Assembly (NCBI RefSeq): GCF_050897975.1
Contig: NZ_JBPAXY010000006.1
Coordinates: 124,001-188,000 of the forward strand
Origin: Pseudooceanicola sp050897975
GTDB taxonomy: Bacteria; Pseudomonadota; Alphaproteobacteria; Rhodobacterales; Rhodobacteraceae
Direction: 5' to 3'
Length of the DNA: 64,000 nt
Shown here piece after piece: positions 1 through 7,629 of the stretch. The first letter of the stretch is position 1, and each line of letters starts with the position of its first letter. The position numbers were made by a program, and so were the translations under genes. The notes beneath the pieces are model-generated. The model did not search any database. It saw only the letters and a program-made list of their open reading frames with translations, and was not told the DNA's origin.

Positions 1-755
1 CTTACGGGGCCGAGTTGCAGCGGATCGGCTGGAAGGGCGAGGAAGAGGTGGGCGCGCGCAAGATGCACGCCTATTTCGAATATCACATCGAACAGGGCCC
101 GATCCTGGAGGCCGAAGAAAAAAGCATCGGCGTGGTCACCCATTGCCAGGGTCTGTGGTGGCTGGAGTTCACCCTGACCGGGAAAGAGGCCCATACCGGC
201 TCTACCCCCATGGCGATGCGCGTCAACGCGGGCCTGGCCATGAGCCGCATCCTGGAGATGGTCCAGGAGGTCACCATGGGCGAACAGCCCAATGCCGTGG
301 GTGGCGTCGGCCAGATGCAGTTCAGCCCGAACTCGCGCAACGTGCTGCCGGGCAAGGTGGTTTTCACCGTCGACATCCGCACCCCCGACCAGGCCAAGCT
401 GGACCGGATGCGCGCCGAGATCGAGAAACGCGCCGCCGCGATCTGCGACGAGCTGGGCGTCGGCTGTTCGGTCGAGGCCGTGGGCCATTTCGACCCGGTG
501 ACCTTTGCGCCGGAACTGGTCGAGAAGGTGCGTAGCGCCGCCGAGACCCTGGGCTACAGCCATATGGACATTATTTCGGGTGCCGGTCACGACGCCTGCT
601 GGGCCGCCAAGGTGGCGCCCGCGACGATGATCATGTGCCCCTGCGTGGGCGGGCTGAGCCATAACGAGGCCGAAGAGATCAGCCCGGAATGGGCTGCCGC
701 CGGGGCAGATGTGCTCTTGCACGCTGTCGTCGAAACGGCTGAAATCGTCGAATAA
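1..755 (+). CDS. Zn-dependent N-carbamoyl amidohydrolase (M20 family), 5' end outside window
   Basis: The reading frame is already open at base 3 and ends at 755, so only the C-terminal ~250 residues of a usually ~410-residue enzyme are present. M20/ArgE-type motifs are visible: YFEYHIEQGP, the dimerisation-domain GKEAHTGSTPM, GAGHDA, and near the end LSHNEAEEI with its metal-binding region. These are typical of beta-ureidopropionase, L-N-carbamoylase and allantoate amidohydrolase relatives, which hydrolyse N-carbamoyl amides to amine, CO2 and ammonia in the cytoplasm. The next gene is a dihydropyrimidinase, so the inferred role is the last step of reductive pyrimidine (or hydantoin) breakdown. 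The exact substrate cannot be told from sequence. Confidence 0.88.
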   Translation, partial: YGAELQRIGWKGEEEVGARKMHAYFEYHIEQGPILEAEEKSIGVVTHCQGLWWLEFTLTGKEAHTGSTPMAMRVNAGLAMSRILEMVQEVTMGEQPNAVGGVGQMQFSPNSRNVLPGKVVFTVDIRTPDQAKLDRMRAEIEKRAAAICDELGVGCSVEAVGHFDPVTFAPELVEKVRSAAETLGYSHMDIISGAGHDACWAAKVAPATMIMCPCVGGLSHNEAEEISPEWAAAGADVLLHAVVETAEIVE

Positions 756-774
756 CACGAACCGGAACGCGAAA

Positions 775-840
775 GGGGGCTCTGCCCCCGACCGCGCCTT
801 CGGGCGCGGCCTCCCCCGGGATATTTCAGGCCAGAAAATG
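775..840 (+). repeat. Interspersed GC-rich repeat, copy 1
   Basis: A GGGGGCTCTGCCCCC hairpin (775-789) is followed by a 7-bp stem CCGCGCC/GGCGCGG with a TTCG loop (792-809) and the tail CTCCCCCGGGATATTT. The same modules recur in other intergenic gaps of this window (near 7.5, 25.2, 25.4, 47.6, 58.8, 60.9 and 61.0 kb). It fills the gap between the amidohydrolase and dihydropyrimidinase genes and may act as mRNA structure. Confidence 0.75.
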
Positions 841-878
841 GGCCGGGCCGGGTGCGGGGCGAACACAGGGAGACATCT

Positions 879-2339
879 ATGACCAAGGTTATCAAGGGCG
901 GCATCGTGGTGACCGCCGACCGTCAGTGGAAGGCCGATATCGCCATCGAGGGCGAGACGATCCTGGAGATCGGCGAGGACCTGAAGGGCGATGAATATAT
1001 CGACGCCGAAGGCGCCTATGTGATCCCCGGCGGTATCGACCCGCATACCCACCTGGAAATGCCCTTCATGGGCACCACCGCCGCCGAGACGTTCGAGTCC
1101 GGCACCTGGGCTGCGGCCTGTGGCGGCACGACGATGCTGATCGACTTCTGTCTGCCGGGCGCCGACGGGTCGATCAAGAACGCGATCAACGAATGGCACC
1201 GCAAGTCGGCGCCGCAGATTTGTTCCGACATCGGCTATCACATGGCGATCACCGGCTGGAACGAGCTGATCTTTGACGAGATGAAATATGCCGTCGACAA
1301 CGGCGTGAACAGCTTCAAGCACTTCATGGCCTACAAGGGCGCGCTGATGGTCGAGGACGACGAGATGTTCGCCTCCTTCGCGCGCTGCCGTGAACTGGGC
1401 GCGCTGCCCATGGTCCATGCCGAGAACGGCGACCTGGTGGACCTGATGCAGAAGAAGTTCCTGGCCGAGGGCAAGACCGGCCCCGAATGGCACGCCCGCT
1501 CGCGTCCGCCCGAGTTCGAAGGCGAGGCCGCCAACCGCGCGATCACCATCGCCGATGCCGCAGGCACGCCCCTTTATATCGTCCACGTCAGCTGCGAGCA
1601 GGCCCATGAGGCCATCCGCCGCGCCCGCCAGAAGGGGATGCGCGTCTATGGCGAGCCGCTGGCGCAGTTCCTGACCCTGGATGACGACGAATACCTGTCG
1701 AAAGACTGGCTGCATTCGGCGCAGCGCGTGATGTCGCCGCCCTTCCGCGGCAAGGAGCATCAGGAAGGCCTGTGGGCCGGTCTGCAATCGGGCTCTCTTC
1801 AGGTGGTGGCCACCGACCACGCCGCCTTCTCCTCCGAGCAGAAGAAGATGGGGCTGGACGACTTCACCAAGATCCCCAATGGCACCAACGGGCTGGAGGA
1901 ACGCCTGGCGGTCCTGTGGACCTTCGGCGTGGAAACCGGCCGCCTGACGCCCGAGGAATTCGTCGCCGTCACCTCCTCGAACATCGCCAAGATCCTGAAC
2001 ATCTACCCCAAGAAGGGCGCGCTGATGCCCGGGGCGGATGCCGATATCGTGGTCTGGGATCCGAAGATCACCCGCACGATCAGTGCCTCGAACCACAAGT
2101 CGATCATCGACTACAACGTCTTCGAGGGCGTCGAGGTCAGCGCCCAGGCGCGTTACACCCTGTCGCGTGGCGAGGTCATCTGGGCCTGGGGGCAGAACAG
2201 CCAGCCGCAGCCGGGCCGGGGCCGCTTCGTGCCGCGTCCCGCCTTCAGCTCGGCCGCCAAGGCCATGTCGAAGTGGAAGGAACTGAACAGCCCGCGCTCT
2301 GTGCAGCGTGATCCGCTGAACATTCCGGCCGGGATCTGA
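879..2339 (+). CDS. hydA: Dihydropyrimidinase / D-hydantoinase
   Basis: A 486-residue cyclic amidohydrolase that opens 5,6-dihydropyrimidines or hydantoins to N-carbamoyl amino acids. The metal site is recognisable: GGIDPHTHLEMPF near residue 60, the carboxylated-lysine region HFMAYKGALM near 150, MVHAEN, YIVHVSCEQA and the late aspartate in ATDHAAF. The start chosen is ATG 879 with a GGGAG ribosome site; a longer frame from 852 has no such signal. Length matches the family. It lies between an N-carbamoyl amidohydrolase and an ABC importer, so the product of this enzyme is the natural substrate of the upstream gene. Pyrimidine versus hydantoin preference is not decidable here. Confidence 0.93.
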   Translation: MTKVIKGGIVVTADRQWKADIAIEGETILEIGEDLKGDEYIDAEGAYVIPGGIDPHTHLEMPFMGTTAAETFESGTWAAACGGTTMLIDFCLPGADGSIKNAINEWHRKSAPQICSDIGYHMAITGWNELIFDEMKYAVDNGVNSFKHFMAYKGALMVEDDEMFASFARCRELGALPMVHAENGDLVDLMQKKFLAEGKTGPEWHARSRPPEFEGEAANRAITIADAAGTPLYIVHVSCEQAHEAIRRARQKGMRVYGEPLAQFLTLDDDEYLSKDWLHSAQRVMSPPFRGKEHQEGLWAGLQSGSLQVVATDHAAFSSEQKKMGLDDFTKIPNGTNGLEERLAVLWTFGVETGRLTPEEFVAVTSSNIAKILNIYPKKGALMPGADADIVVWDPKITRTISASNHKSIIDYNVFEGVEVSAQARYTLSRGEVIWAWGQNSQPQPGRGRFVPRPAFSSAAKAMSKWKELNSPRSVQRDPLNIPAGI

Positions 2340-2349
2340 GGACAGCTTT

Positions 2350-3132
2350 GTGACGCAAGTACCTGTTATTGAGGCAAAGCATCTCGATCTGACCTTCCAG
2401 ACCAACGACGGGCCCGTGCACGCGCTGCGTGATGTGAACCTGGAGATCAACAAGGGTGATTTCGTCAGCTTCATCGGCCCCTCGGGCTGTGGCAAGACCA
2501 CCTTCCTGCGCTGCATCGCGGCGCTGGAAGAGCCCACGGGCGGCAAGCTGACCGTCAACGGGATGAGCCCCGAGGAGGCACGGCGCGCCCGCGCCTATGG
2601 CTATGTCTTCCAGGCCGCAGGCCTCTACCCCTGGCGCACCATCGCGGGCAATATCAAGCTGCCGCTGGAGATCATGGGCTTCGCCAAGAAGGACCAGGAG
2701 GAGCGGGTCGAGAAGGTGCTGGAACTGGTCGACCTGGCCGGCTTCGGCAAGAAGTTCCCCTGGCAGCTGTCGGGCGGGATGCAGCAGCGGGCCTCGATCG
2801 CCCGCGCGCTGGCCTTTGATGCCGATATCCTGCTGATGGACGAGCCCTTCGGCGCCCTGGACGAGATCGTGCGCGATCACCTCAACGAAGAGCTGCTGAA
2901 GCTCTGGGCGCGCACCGAGAAGACCATCGGCTTTGTCACCCACTCGATCCCCGAGGCGGTGTACCTCTCGACCAAGATCGTGGTCATGTCGCCCCGGCCG
3001 GGGCGGATCACCGATGTGATCGAAAGCCCGCTGCCCAAGGAACGCCCCCTCGACATTCGCGATACGCCGGAATTCCTGGAGATCGCGCATCGTGTCCGCG
3101 AGGGGCTGCGCGCGGGTCATGCCTATGACTGA
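2350..3132 (+). CDS. ABC transporter ATPase, NitT/TauT type
   Basis: A 260-residue nucleotide-binding subunit that powers import by the two permeases downstream. Walker A GPSGCGKTT lies at residues 43-51, the Q-loop at YVFQAAGLYPW, the signature at LSGGMQQRAS, Walker B at ILLMDEPFGALDE, and the switch histidine in FVTHSIPEA. The FGALDE form and the SIPEAVYLSTKIVVMSPRPG tail region are typical of the nitrate/sulfonate/taurine and pyrimidine-precursor class. It starts with GTG after a GAGGAC ribosome site 10 bases beyond the dihydropyrimidinase stop, so it belongs to the same operon. The inferred cargo is a pyrimidine, dihydropyrimidine or hydantoin. Confidence 0.93.
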   Translation: MTQVPVIEAKHLDLTFQTNDGPVHALRDVNLEINKGDFVSFIGPSGCGKTTFLRCIAALEEPTGGKLTVNGMSPEEARRARAYGYVFQAAGLYPWRTIAGNIKLPLEIMGFAKKDQEERVEKVLELVDLAGFGKKFPWQLSGGMQQRASIARALAFDADILLMDEPFGALDEIVRDHLNEELLKLWARTEKTIGFVTHSIPEAVYLSTKIVVMSPRPGRITDVIESPLPKERPLDIRDTPEFLEIAHRVREGLRAGHAYD

Positions 3133-3559
3133 GGCGGTGACCATACGCCGGGCGGGCAGGGCGGATATTCCCGCCTGCGCCGCCGTGGCCAGCGACTGGG
3201 TCGAAGAGACCGGCTGGATGCCGCGCCTGCATTCGGTGGCCGAGCTGGAGGGCCATATCCGTGCTGCCTTCGATGCGCGCGAGATCTGGGTCATTGGCAC
3301 GCCCGTGGCGGCCTATATGTCCGTCGATCCCGAGGCGGGCCATATCGGCGCGCTGTACTGCCGGACGCGGGGGCAGGGCTGGGGCAAGGCCTTTCTCGAC
3401 AAGGCGAAAGAGGGCCGCGACCGGCTGAGCCTGAACACCCATGTGCCGAACCGGGCCGCGCAGCGGTTCTATGCTCGCGAAGGCTTCTTCGAGACCGGGC
3501 GCCGGATGCCCGCGCCGCCCGAGACGGTCGAGGAGTTGCGGATGGAGTGGCGCCGATGA
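3125..3559 (+). CDS. GNAT-family N-acetyltransferase embedded in the importer operon
   Basis: A 144-residue GNAT protein. The N-terminal TIRRAGRADIPACAA and the acetyl-CoA loop region YCRTRGQGWGKAFLDKA followed by NRAAQRFYAREGFFE are standard family features. The start is either ATG 3125 or ATG 3119; both overlap the ATPase stop, and the gene's own stop overlaps the next start (ATGA), so it is translationally coupled on both sides. GNAT enzymes transfer acetyl from acetyl-CoA to an amine. Position suggests it acts on the amine product of the pathway, such as beta-alanine or an amino acid, but that is inference; the substrate is unknown. Confidence 0.85.
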   Translation: MTEAVTIRRAGRADIPACAAVASDWVEETGWMPRLHSVAELEGHIRAAFDAREIWVIGTPVAAYMSVDPEAGHIGALYCRTRGQGWGKAFLDKAKEGRDRLSLNTHVPNRAAQRFYAREGFFETGRRMPAPPETVEELRMEWRR

Positions 3560-4473
3560 AACGTGTCGTCTTTCCCGTCGTCGTCGTCGTCGCCGCGATC
3601 ATGGCCTTCTGGTATGCGGCCTGCGTGCCGATGAACATCAAGTTCGCCCTGATGACCGCCGAGCGGCAGGGCGCCGTGGTCAGCCCCGAGGGGATGATCA
3701 CCCGCCGCGACATGTCGCCCTTCGTACTGGCGGCGAAGAACCCCGCGCAATGGGCCGATACCTGGGTGCAGGCCAAGCCGCGCCTGCCCGCGCCGCATCA
3801 GGTGGTGACCGAGCTTTGGGCCCAGACCATGGAGGTGGCCCCCACCTCGAAGCGTAGCCTGGTGTTCCACGGCTGGATCACCCTGTCGGCCACGCTTCTG
3901 GGTTTCGCCATCGGTTCTGGCCTGGGGATCCTGCTGGCCGTGGGCATCGTGCATAGCCGCGCCATGGACATGTCGGTGATGCCCTGGGCCATCGCCAGCC
4001 AGACCATCCCGATCCTGGCCATCGCGCCGATGATCATCGTGGTCCTCAGCTCGATCGGCTTGCAGGGGCTGGTGCCCAAGGCGGTGATCTCGGCCTATCT
4101 GTCCTTCTTCCCGGTGGTCGTGGGCATGGTGAAGGGGCTGCGCAGCCCCTCGCCCATGGATCTGGACCTGGTAAAGACCTGGTCGGCGACCAAGGCCCAG
4201 ACCTTCTGGAAGCTGCGCCTCCCGGCCTCGGCGCCCTATCTCTTCGCCTCGCTGAAGATCGGCGTGGCCTCGTCGCTGGTGGGGACGATCGTGGGCGAGC
4301 TGCCCTCGGGCACCGGCCAGGGCCTGGGCTTCCGCCTGCTGTCGGGCAGCTATTATGGCCAGACGGTGCAGATCTGGTCGGCGCTCTTCGCCACGGCGAT
4401 CCTGGCCGCCTGCCTGGTGGCGGTGATCGGGCTGCTGGAACGTGGCGTGCTGAAACGGATGGGGCTGGGGTGA
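3556..4473 (+). CDS. ABC transporter permease, NitT/TauT type (first)
   Basis: A 305-residue inner-membrane permease. An N-terminal hydrophobic segment is followed by a periplasmic stretch of about 80 residues and then five or so membrane helices. The EAA loop that contacts the ATPase is seen at KTWSATKAQTFWKLRLPASA. ATG 3556 is preferred because it forms an ATGA overlap with the GNAT stop. The long periplasmic insert between helix 1 and the core is unusual compared with the second permease of the operon, so the two probably form a heterodimer. Cargo is inferred from neighbours to be a pyrimidine-related compound. Confidence 0.9.
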   Translation: MKRVVFPVVVVVAAIMAFWYAACVPMNIKFALMTAERQGAVVSPEGMITRRDMSPFVLAAKNPAQWADTWVQAKPRLPAPHQVVTELWAQTMEVAPTSKRSLVFHGWITLSATLLGFAIGSGLGILLAVGIVHSRAMDMSVMPWAIASQTIPILAIAPMIIVVLSSIGLQGLVPKAVISAYLSFFPVVVGMVKGLRSPSPMDLDLVKTWSATKAQTFWKLRLPASAPYLFASLKIGVASSLVGTIVGELPSGTGQGLGFRLLSGSYYGQTVQIWSALFATAILAACLVAVIGLLERGVLKRMGLG

Positions 4474-4664
4474 TGCAGATGGCATTTGAAAACCGCTTTC
4501 CGACCCGAGGCCTGGGCCCGTCCGCGGGAGGGCGCATTGCGCCCGCCCGGGGGGGCGGACGGGCGCAGGCCGGGCCGCTGGCCCGTCCGGCGGAAATGAC
4601 GCGGGACGGCGCAATGGCGCAGGTCTGCGCAGACCTGCGCCTGATCGAGGAGGGCTTCCAATGA
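4473..4664 (+). CDS. Possible small coupled frame in a structured spacer between permeases
   Basis: A 63-codon frame that starts with an ATG overlapping the first permease's stop (TGATG) and ends with a TGA overlapping the second permease's ATG (ATGA). The predicted peptide begins MQMAFENRF, is rich in Gly, Ala, Arg and Pro in the middle, has no recognisable domain, and ends LRLIEEGFQ. The middle is dominated by inverted repeats, so the protein may be a by-product of translation that keeps ribosomes moving from one permease gene to the next. I do not recognise a homologue. Confidence 0.35.
   Translation: MQMAFENRFPTRGLGPSAGGRIAPARGGGRAQAGPLARPAEMTRDGAMAQVCADLRLIEEGFQ
4516..4564 (+). repeat. 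Nested inverted repeat in permease spacer
   Basis: Outer arms GCCCGTCCGC (4516-4525) and GCGGACGGGC (4555-4564) enclose an inner pair GGGCGCA (4530-4536) and TGCGCCC (4538-4544). The transcript should fold into a strong stem-loop inside the operon. Confidence 0.7.
4616..4641. repeat. Perfect 26-bp palindrome in permease spacer
   Basis: Bases 4616-4641 read the same on both strands, with AGGTCTGCGCAGACCT at the centre. It lies 20 bases before the second permease's start. It could be a protein-binding site or a hairpin that affects translation of the downstream gene. Confidence 0.8.
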
Positions 4665-5503
4665 CGCTCGTAATCGCCGCCTTCGTCCTCTGGGCGGGCC
4701 TGTGGTATCTCAACGTGCAACTGGCCAATGGCCGGGGCGGGGACACCCGCGCCGTGGGCCTGGCCGTGCCGGTGATCTTCGGCCTGACCCTGCTGGGCAT
4801 GTGGGAGCTGATCGTGCGCGGCCTCGAACTGCCCATGGTCATCCTGCCCGCGCCCTCGATGATCGCCGCGCGCTTCGCCAGCTCGATCCCGACGCTGTGG
4901 ACCGACTTCGTGCAGACCTTCCTCAAGGGCGCGCTGTCGGGCTTTGTCATCGGCAGCCTGGCGGCCTTCGTGGTGGCCATCCTGGTGGACCGCAGCGACT
5001 TCTTGCGCCGGGGCATCCTGCCCGTGGGCAGCTTCGTCGCCGCCCTGCCCATCGTCGGCACCGCGCCGATCCTGGTCATGTGGTACGGTTTCGACTGGCA
5101 GTCGAAGGCCGCCGTGGTCACCATCATGGTCTTCTTCCCGATGCTGGTGAACATCACCGCCGGTCTTCAGGAAACCACCCAGATGCAGCGCGACCAGATC
5201 AAGACCTGGGCCGCAACCTATTGGCAGGGGCTGTGGAAGCTGCGCCTGCCTGCCGCCATGCCCTTCATCTTCAACGGGCTGAAGATTTCATCGACACTGG
5301 CCCTGATCGGGGCGATCGTGGCGGAATTCTTCGGATCGCCGATTGCGGGCATGGGCTTTCGTATCTCAACATCGGTGGGACAATTGGCGCTGGACATGGT
5401 CTGGGCCGAGATCGTCGTCGCCGCTCTGGCGGGATCGCTGTTCTACGGGGCGATCGCTCTGGTGGAACGCTGGGTGACCTATTGGCACCCGTCTCAGCGC
5501 TGA
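4661..5503 (+). CDS. ABC transporter permease, NitT/TauT type (second)
   Basis: A 280-residue integral membrane subunit of the importer with about seven hydrophobic segments. The EAA motif is visible at KTWAATYWQGLWKLRLPAAMPFIF and is followed by NGLKISSTLALIGAIVAEF. The ATG overlaps the stop of the short upstream frame, and an AGGAGGGC ribosome site lies just before it. It pairs with the 3556-4473 permease. The order ATPase, permease, permease, binding protein on one strand supports one transport complex. Confidence 0.92.
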   Translation: MTLVIAAFVLWAGLWYLNVQLANGRGGDTRAVGLAVPVIFGLTLLGMWELIVRGLELPMVILPAPSMIAARFASSIPTLWTDFVQTFLKGALSGFVIGSLAAFVVAILVDRSDFLRRGILPVGSFVAALPIVGTAPILVMWYGFDWQSKAAVVTIMVFFPMLVNITAGLQETTQMQRDQIKTWAATYWQGLWKLRLPAAMPFIFNGLKISSTLALIGAIVAEFFGSPIAGMGFRISTSVGQLALDMVWAEIVVAALAGSLFYGAIALVERWVTYWHPSQR

Positions 5504-5547
5504 AGAGCGCATATAAAAACATGAAGACCAAACAGGGAGTTATACTC

Positions 5548-6540
5548 ATGAAGAACTGGATCGCAGGGGCCGTTGCCCTGACCGCGACCGCCGCCGGCGC
5601 CCAGGCCGCCGACGAGGTGACGCTGCAACTGAAATGGGTCACCCAGGCCCAGTTCGCCGGCTACTACGTGGCCGAGGCCAAGGGCTTCTACGACGCGGCC
5701 GATCTGGACGTGACGATCAAGGCCGGTGGCCCCGACATCGCGCCCGAACAGGTGATCGCCGCCGGTGGCGCCGATGTCATCACCACCTGGATGGCCGCTG
5801 GCCTGGCGGCGCGCGAACGCGGTGTGCCCCTGGTCAACATCGCCCAGCCCTTCAAGACCGGCGGTCTGCAAGTGAACTGCCTGAAGGCCGCGGGCATCGA
5901 AAGCACCGATGACTTCCCCGGTCACACCATGGGCGTCTGGTTCTACGGCAACGAATATCCCTTCTACGCCTGGATGGCGAAGCTGGGCGTGGAAACCGAC
6001 GGCGCTGATGACAACGGCGTGACGGTGATCAAGCAGGCCTTCTCGGCGGATCCGCTGATCAACGGCCAGGCCGACTGCATCTCGACCATGACCTACAACG
6101 AGTACGGTCAGATCCTGGATGCGGGCATCACCGAAGAGGAACTGGTGACCTTCAACTACCTCGAAGAGGGCGTGGGGATGCTGGAAGACGGCCTCTACGT
6201 GCTGGAAGAGAACCTCGAGGACCCGGCCTTCAAGGACAAGATGGTCCGCTTCGTCGCCGCCTCGATGGAGGGCTGGAAATACGCCGAAGCCAACCCCGAT
6301 GAGGCCGCCGAGATCGTGCTGGAATTCGACGAGACCGGCGCCCAGACGCTGGAGCACCAGCAATACATGATGGGCGAGGTCGCCAAGCTGACCGCCGGTT
6401 CCGACGGTACCCTGGACCCGGCCGACTACGAGCAGACCGTGGCCACCCTGCTGTCCGCCGTCAGCCCGGAAAACCCCGCCATCACCAAGGAACCCGAGGG
6501 CGCCTGGACCCATGCGATCACCGACGAGGCGCTGAAGTAA
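5548..6540 (+). CDS. ABC transporter substrate-binding protein, NMT1/THI5-like
   Basis: A 330-residue periplasmic protein. The signal peptide MKNWIAGAVALTATAAG ends at AQA just before ADEVTLQLKW. The body has THI5/NMT1 features: LKWVTQAQFAGYYVAEAKG near the N-terminus, where such proteins clamp a pyrimidine-like ring, and the stretch DVTIKAGGPDIAPEQVIAAG. ATG 5548 is chosen because GGGAG lies 9 bases upstream; an ATG at 5521 lacks that. It closes the operon and is followed by a strong terminator. With the dihydropyrimidinase upstream, the ligand is probably a pyrimidine or hydantoin, which matches the family's known taste for thiamine-pyrimidine-like ligands. Confidence 0.92.
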   Translation: MKNWIAGAVALTATAAGAQAADEVTLQLKWVTQAQFAGYYVAEAKGFYDAADLDVTIKAGGPDIAPEQVIAAGGADVITTWMAAGLAARERGVPLVNIAQPFKTGGLQVNCLKAAGIESTDDFPGHTMGVWFYGNEYPFYAWMAKLGVETDGADDNGVTVIKQAFSADPLINGQADCISTMTYNEYGQILDAGITEEELVTFNYLEEGVGMLEDGLYVLEENLEDPAFKDKMVRFVAASMEGWKYAEANPDEAAEIVLEFDETGAQTLEHQQYMMGEVAKLTAGSDGTLDPADYEQTVATLLSAVSPENPAITKEPEGAWTHAITDEALK

Positions 6541-6566
6541 GCGCCCCTTCGGCAGCAAAACCTGCG

Positions 6567-6598
6567 AAAGGGCCGGGCATTGCGTCCCGGCCCTTTTT
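6567..6598 (+). terminator. Rho-independent terminator of the pyrimidine operon
   Basis: AAAGGGCCGGG pairs with CCCGGCCCTTT across a short loop and is followed by TTTTT. It separates the importer operon from the GntR regulator. Confidence 0.9.
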
Positions 6599-6611
6599 GC
6601 GTCAGCCTCGC

Positions 6612-6629
6612 AATTCATCATGAGAAATC
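6612..6629. promoter_or_regulatory. Operator-like palindrome at the FadR-family regulator 5' end
   Basis: AATTCATCATGAGAAATC is centred on TCATGA and matches two sites in the 8335-8439 gap. It overlaps the upstream ATG candidate (6620) of the regulator gene, which fits autoregulation. Confidence 0.55.
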
Positions 6630-6664
6630 GGCGCGGGCAGGCGCGCGGGGAAGGGCAGCGGCAG

Positions 6665-7411
6665 GTGGCAGACGGGGCAGAACGGCGATCGCGGCCCGTG
6701 CAGGTGGCCGAGGCGATCAAGGACTACGTGGTCGAAGAGGGGTTGCGCATGGGCGACCGCCTGCCCGGCGAGGCCGAAATGATCGCCCGTTTCGGCATGT
6801 CCAAGGGCACGATCCGCGAGGCGATGCGCATCCTCGAGGCCCAGGGGCTGGTCAAGACCCGGACCGGCCCGGGCGGCGGCAGCTTCGTCCATGAGGTCAG
6901 CCGCGAACGGGCCCAGGCGCTTCTGGGCAATTACTTCTACTTCCGCGACCTGACCCTGAAGGACATCTACCAGATGCGCCGCTGGCTTGAGCCCGAGCTG
7001 GCCGCTTCGCTGGCGGGCAAGCTGACCGATGCGCAGCTGTCGCGGCTGGATGCGGTGGTGGAAACCTACGACCACCCCTCGGCCAGCGTCGAGGAAGAGC
7101 GCGAACAGCATGTGGCCTCGCTGCGCTTCCACCAGCTGCTGGCCGAGTTCGCCCGCAACGAGTTGCTGGGCTTCGTCATCGGCTTCATGGCGCAGATCCT
7201 TAGCGATCTGACGATCTATCGCCGCCTCTATGAACCCGCCAATCCCGAGCTGTGGGAAAAGGGCCGGGCCTACCAGCTGGAACTGCTCGACGCGCTGCGC
7301 CGGGGCGACCCGGACCGGGCGCGGCTGGTGATGGCCGATCACATGGCCACCGCCGAGGCGCTGATGGAGGGGCAGGAGGCAGAGATGATGAAACGCTTCC
7401 TTACTGCCTGA
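6665..7411 (+). CDS. GntR/FadR-family transcriptional regulator
   Basis: A winged-helix repressor of about 248 residues with an FCD ligand-binding domain. The HTH is seen in QVAEAIKDYVVEEGLRMGDR, then LPGEAEMIARFGMSKGTIRE, and the wing TRTGPGGGSFV. The helical C-terminal part carries the FCD-type histidines near YDHPS and LRFHQLL and in ADHMATAE. Start choice is open: ATG 6620 lacks a ribosome site and sits inside an operator-like palindrome, while GTG 6665 follows GGGGAAGGG by about 9 bases, so I prefer 6665. It is the natural regulator of the preceding operon, and repeated operator-like sites suggest it also controls the divergent cluster near 8.4 kb. Confidence 0.88.
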   Translation: MADGAERRSRPVQVAEAIKDYVVEEGLRMGDRLPGEAEMIARFGMSKGTIREAMRILEAQGLVKTRTGPGGGSFVHEVSRERAQALLGNYFYFRDLTLKDIYQMRRWLEPELAASLAGKLTDAQLSRLDAVVETYDHPSASVEEEREQHVASLRFHQLLAEFARNELLGFVIGFMAQILSDLTIYRRLYEPANPELWEKGRAYQLELLDALRRGDPDRARLVMADHMATAEALMEGQEAEMMKRFLTA

Positions 7412-7454
7412 ACCTCGCGCCCGCCGCTGATGTGGCAGATCGCCCGTGCCGGGC

Positions 7455-7495
7455 GATGCCTCCCTAGCGGGGATATTTTTGGCAATGAGAAAAGG
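7455..7495 (+). repeat. Interspersed GC-rich repeat, copy 2 (partial)
   Basis: Contains CCTCCCTAGCGGGGATATTTTTGGC, a divergent copy of the CTCCCCCGGGATATTT module without the hairpin part. Confidence 0.55.
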
Positions 7496-7565
7496 TTGGC
7501 GTGGCGCCTTTGGGGCGAGGGCGCGCGATATCGGTCCGCGCCCCACGCCCTCCCATTCGCCGGGC

Positions 7566-7615
7566 TGAAAATACTCCGGGGGAGTCTCCGGTACGGAGAC
7601 GGGGGCAGCGCCCCC
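7566..7615 (-). repeat. Interspersed GC-rich repeat, copy 3 (inverted)
   Basis: AAAATACTCCGGGGGAG is followed by a GTCTCCG/CGGAGAC stem (7584-7600) and GGGGGCAGCGCCCCC (7601-7615). It is almost identical to the copy at 61031-61084. Confidence 0.75.
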
Positions 7616-7629
7616 TCTGCCGGGGCCGC

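Noticed and set aside
756..878. Possible riboswitch before the dihydropyrimidinase gene
   Set aside because: The structure is explained by the interspersed repeat, copies of which lie in unrelated gaps.
4702..5547. Plus-strand extension upstream of the THI5-like binding protein
   Set aside because: It overlaps the second permease in another frame; the signal peptide and ribosome site fix the start at 5548.
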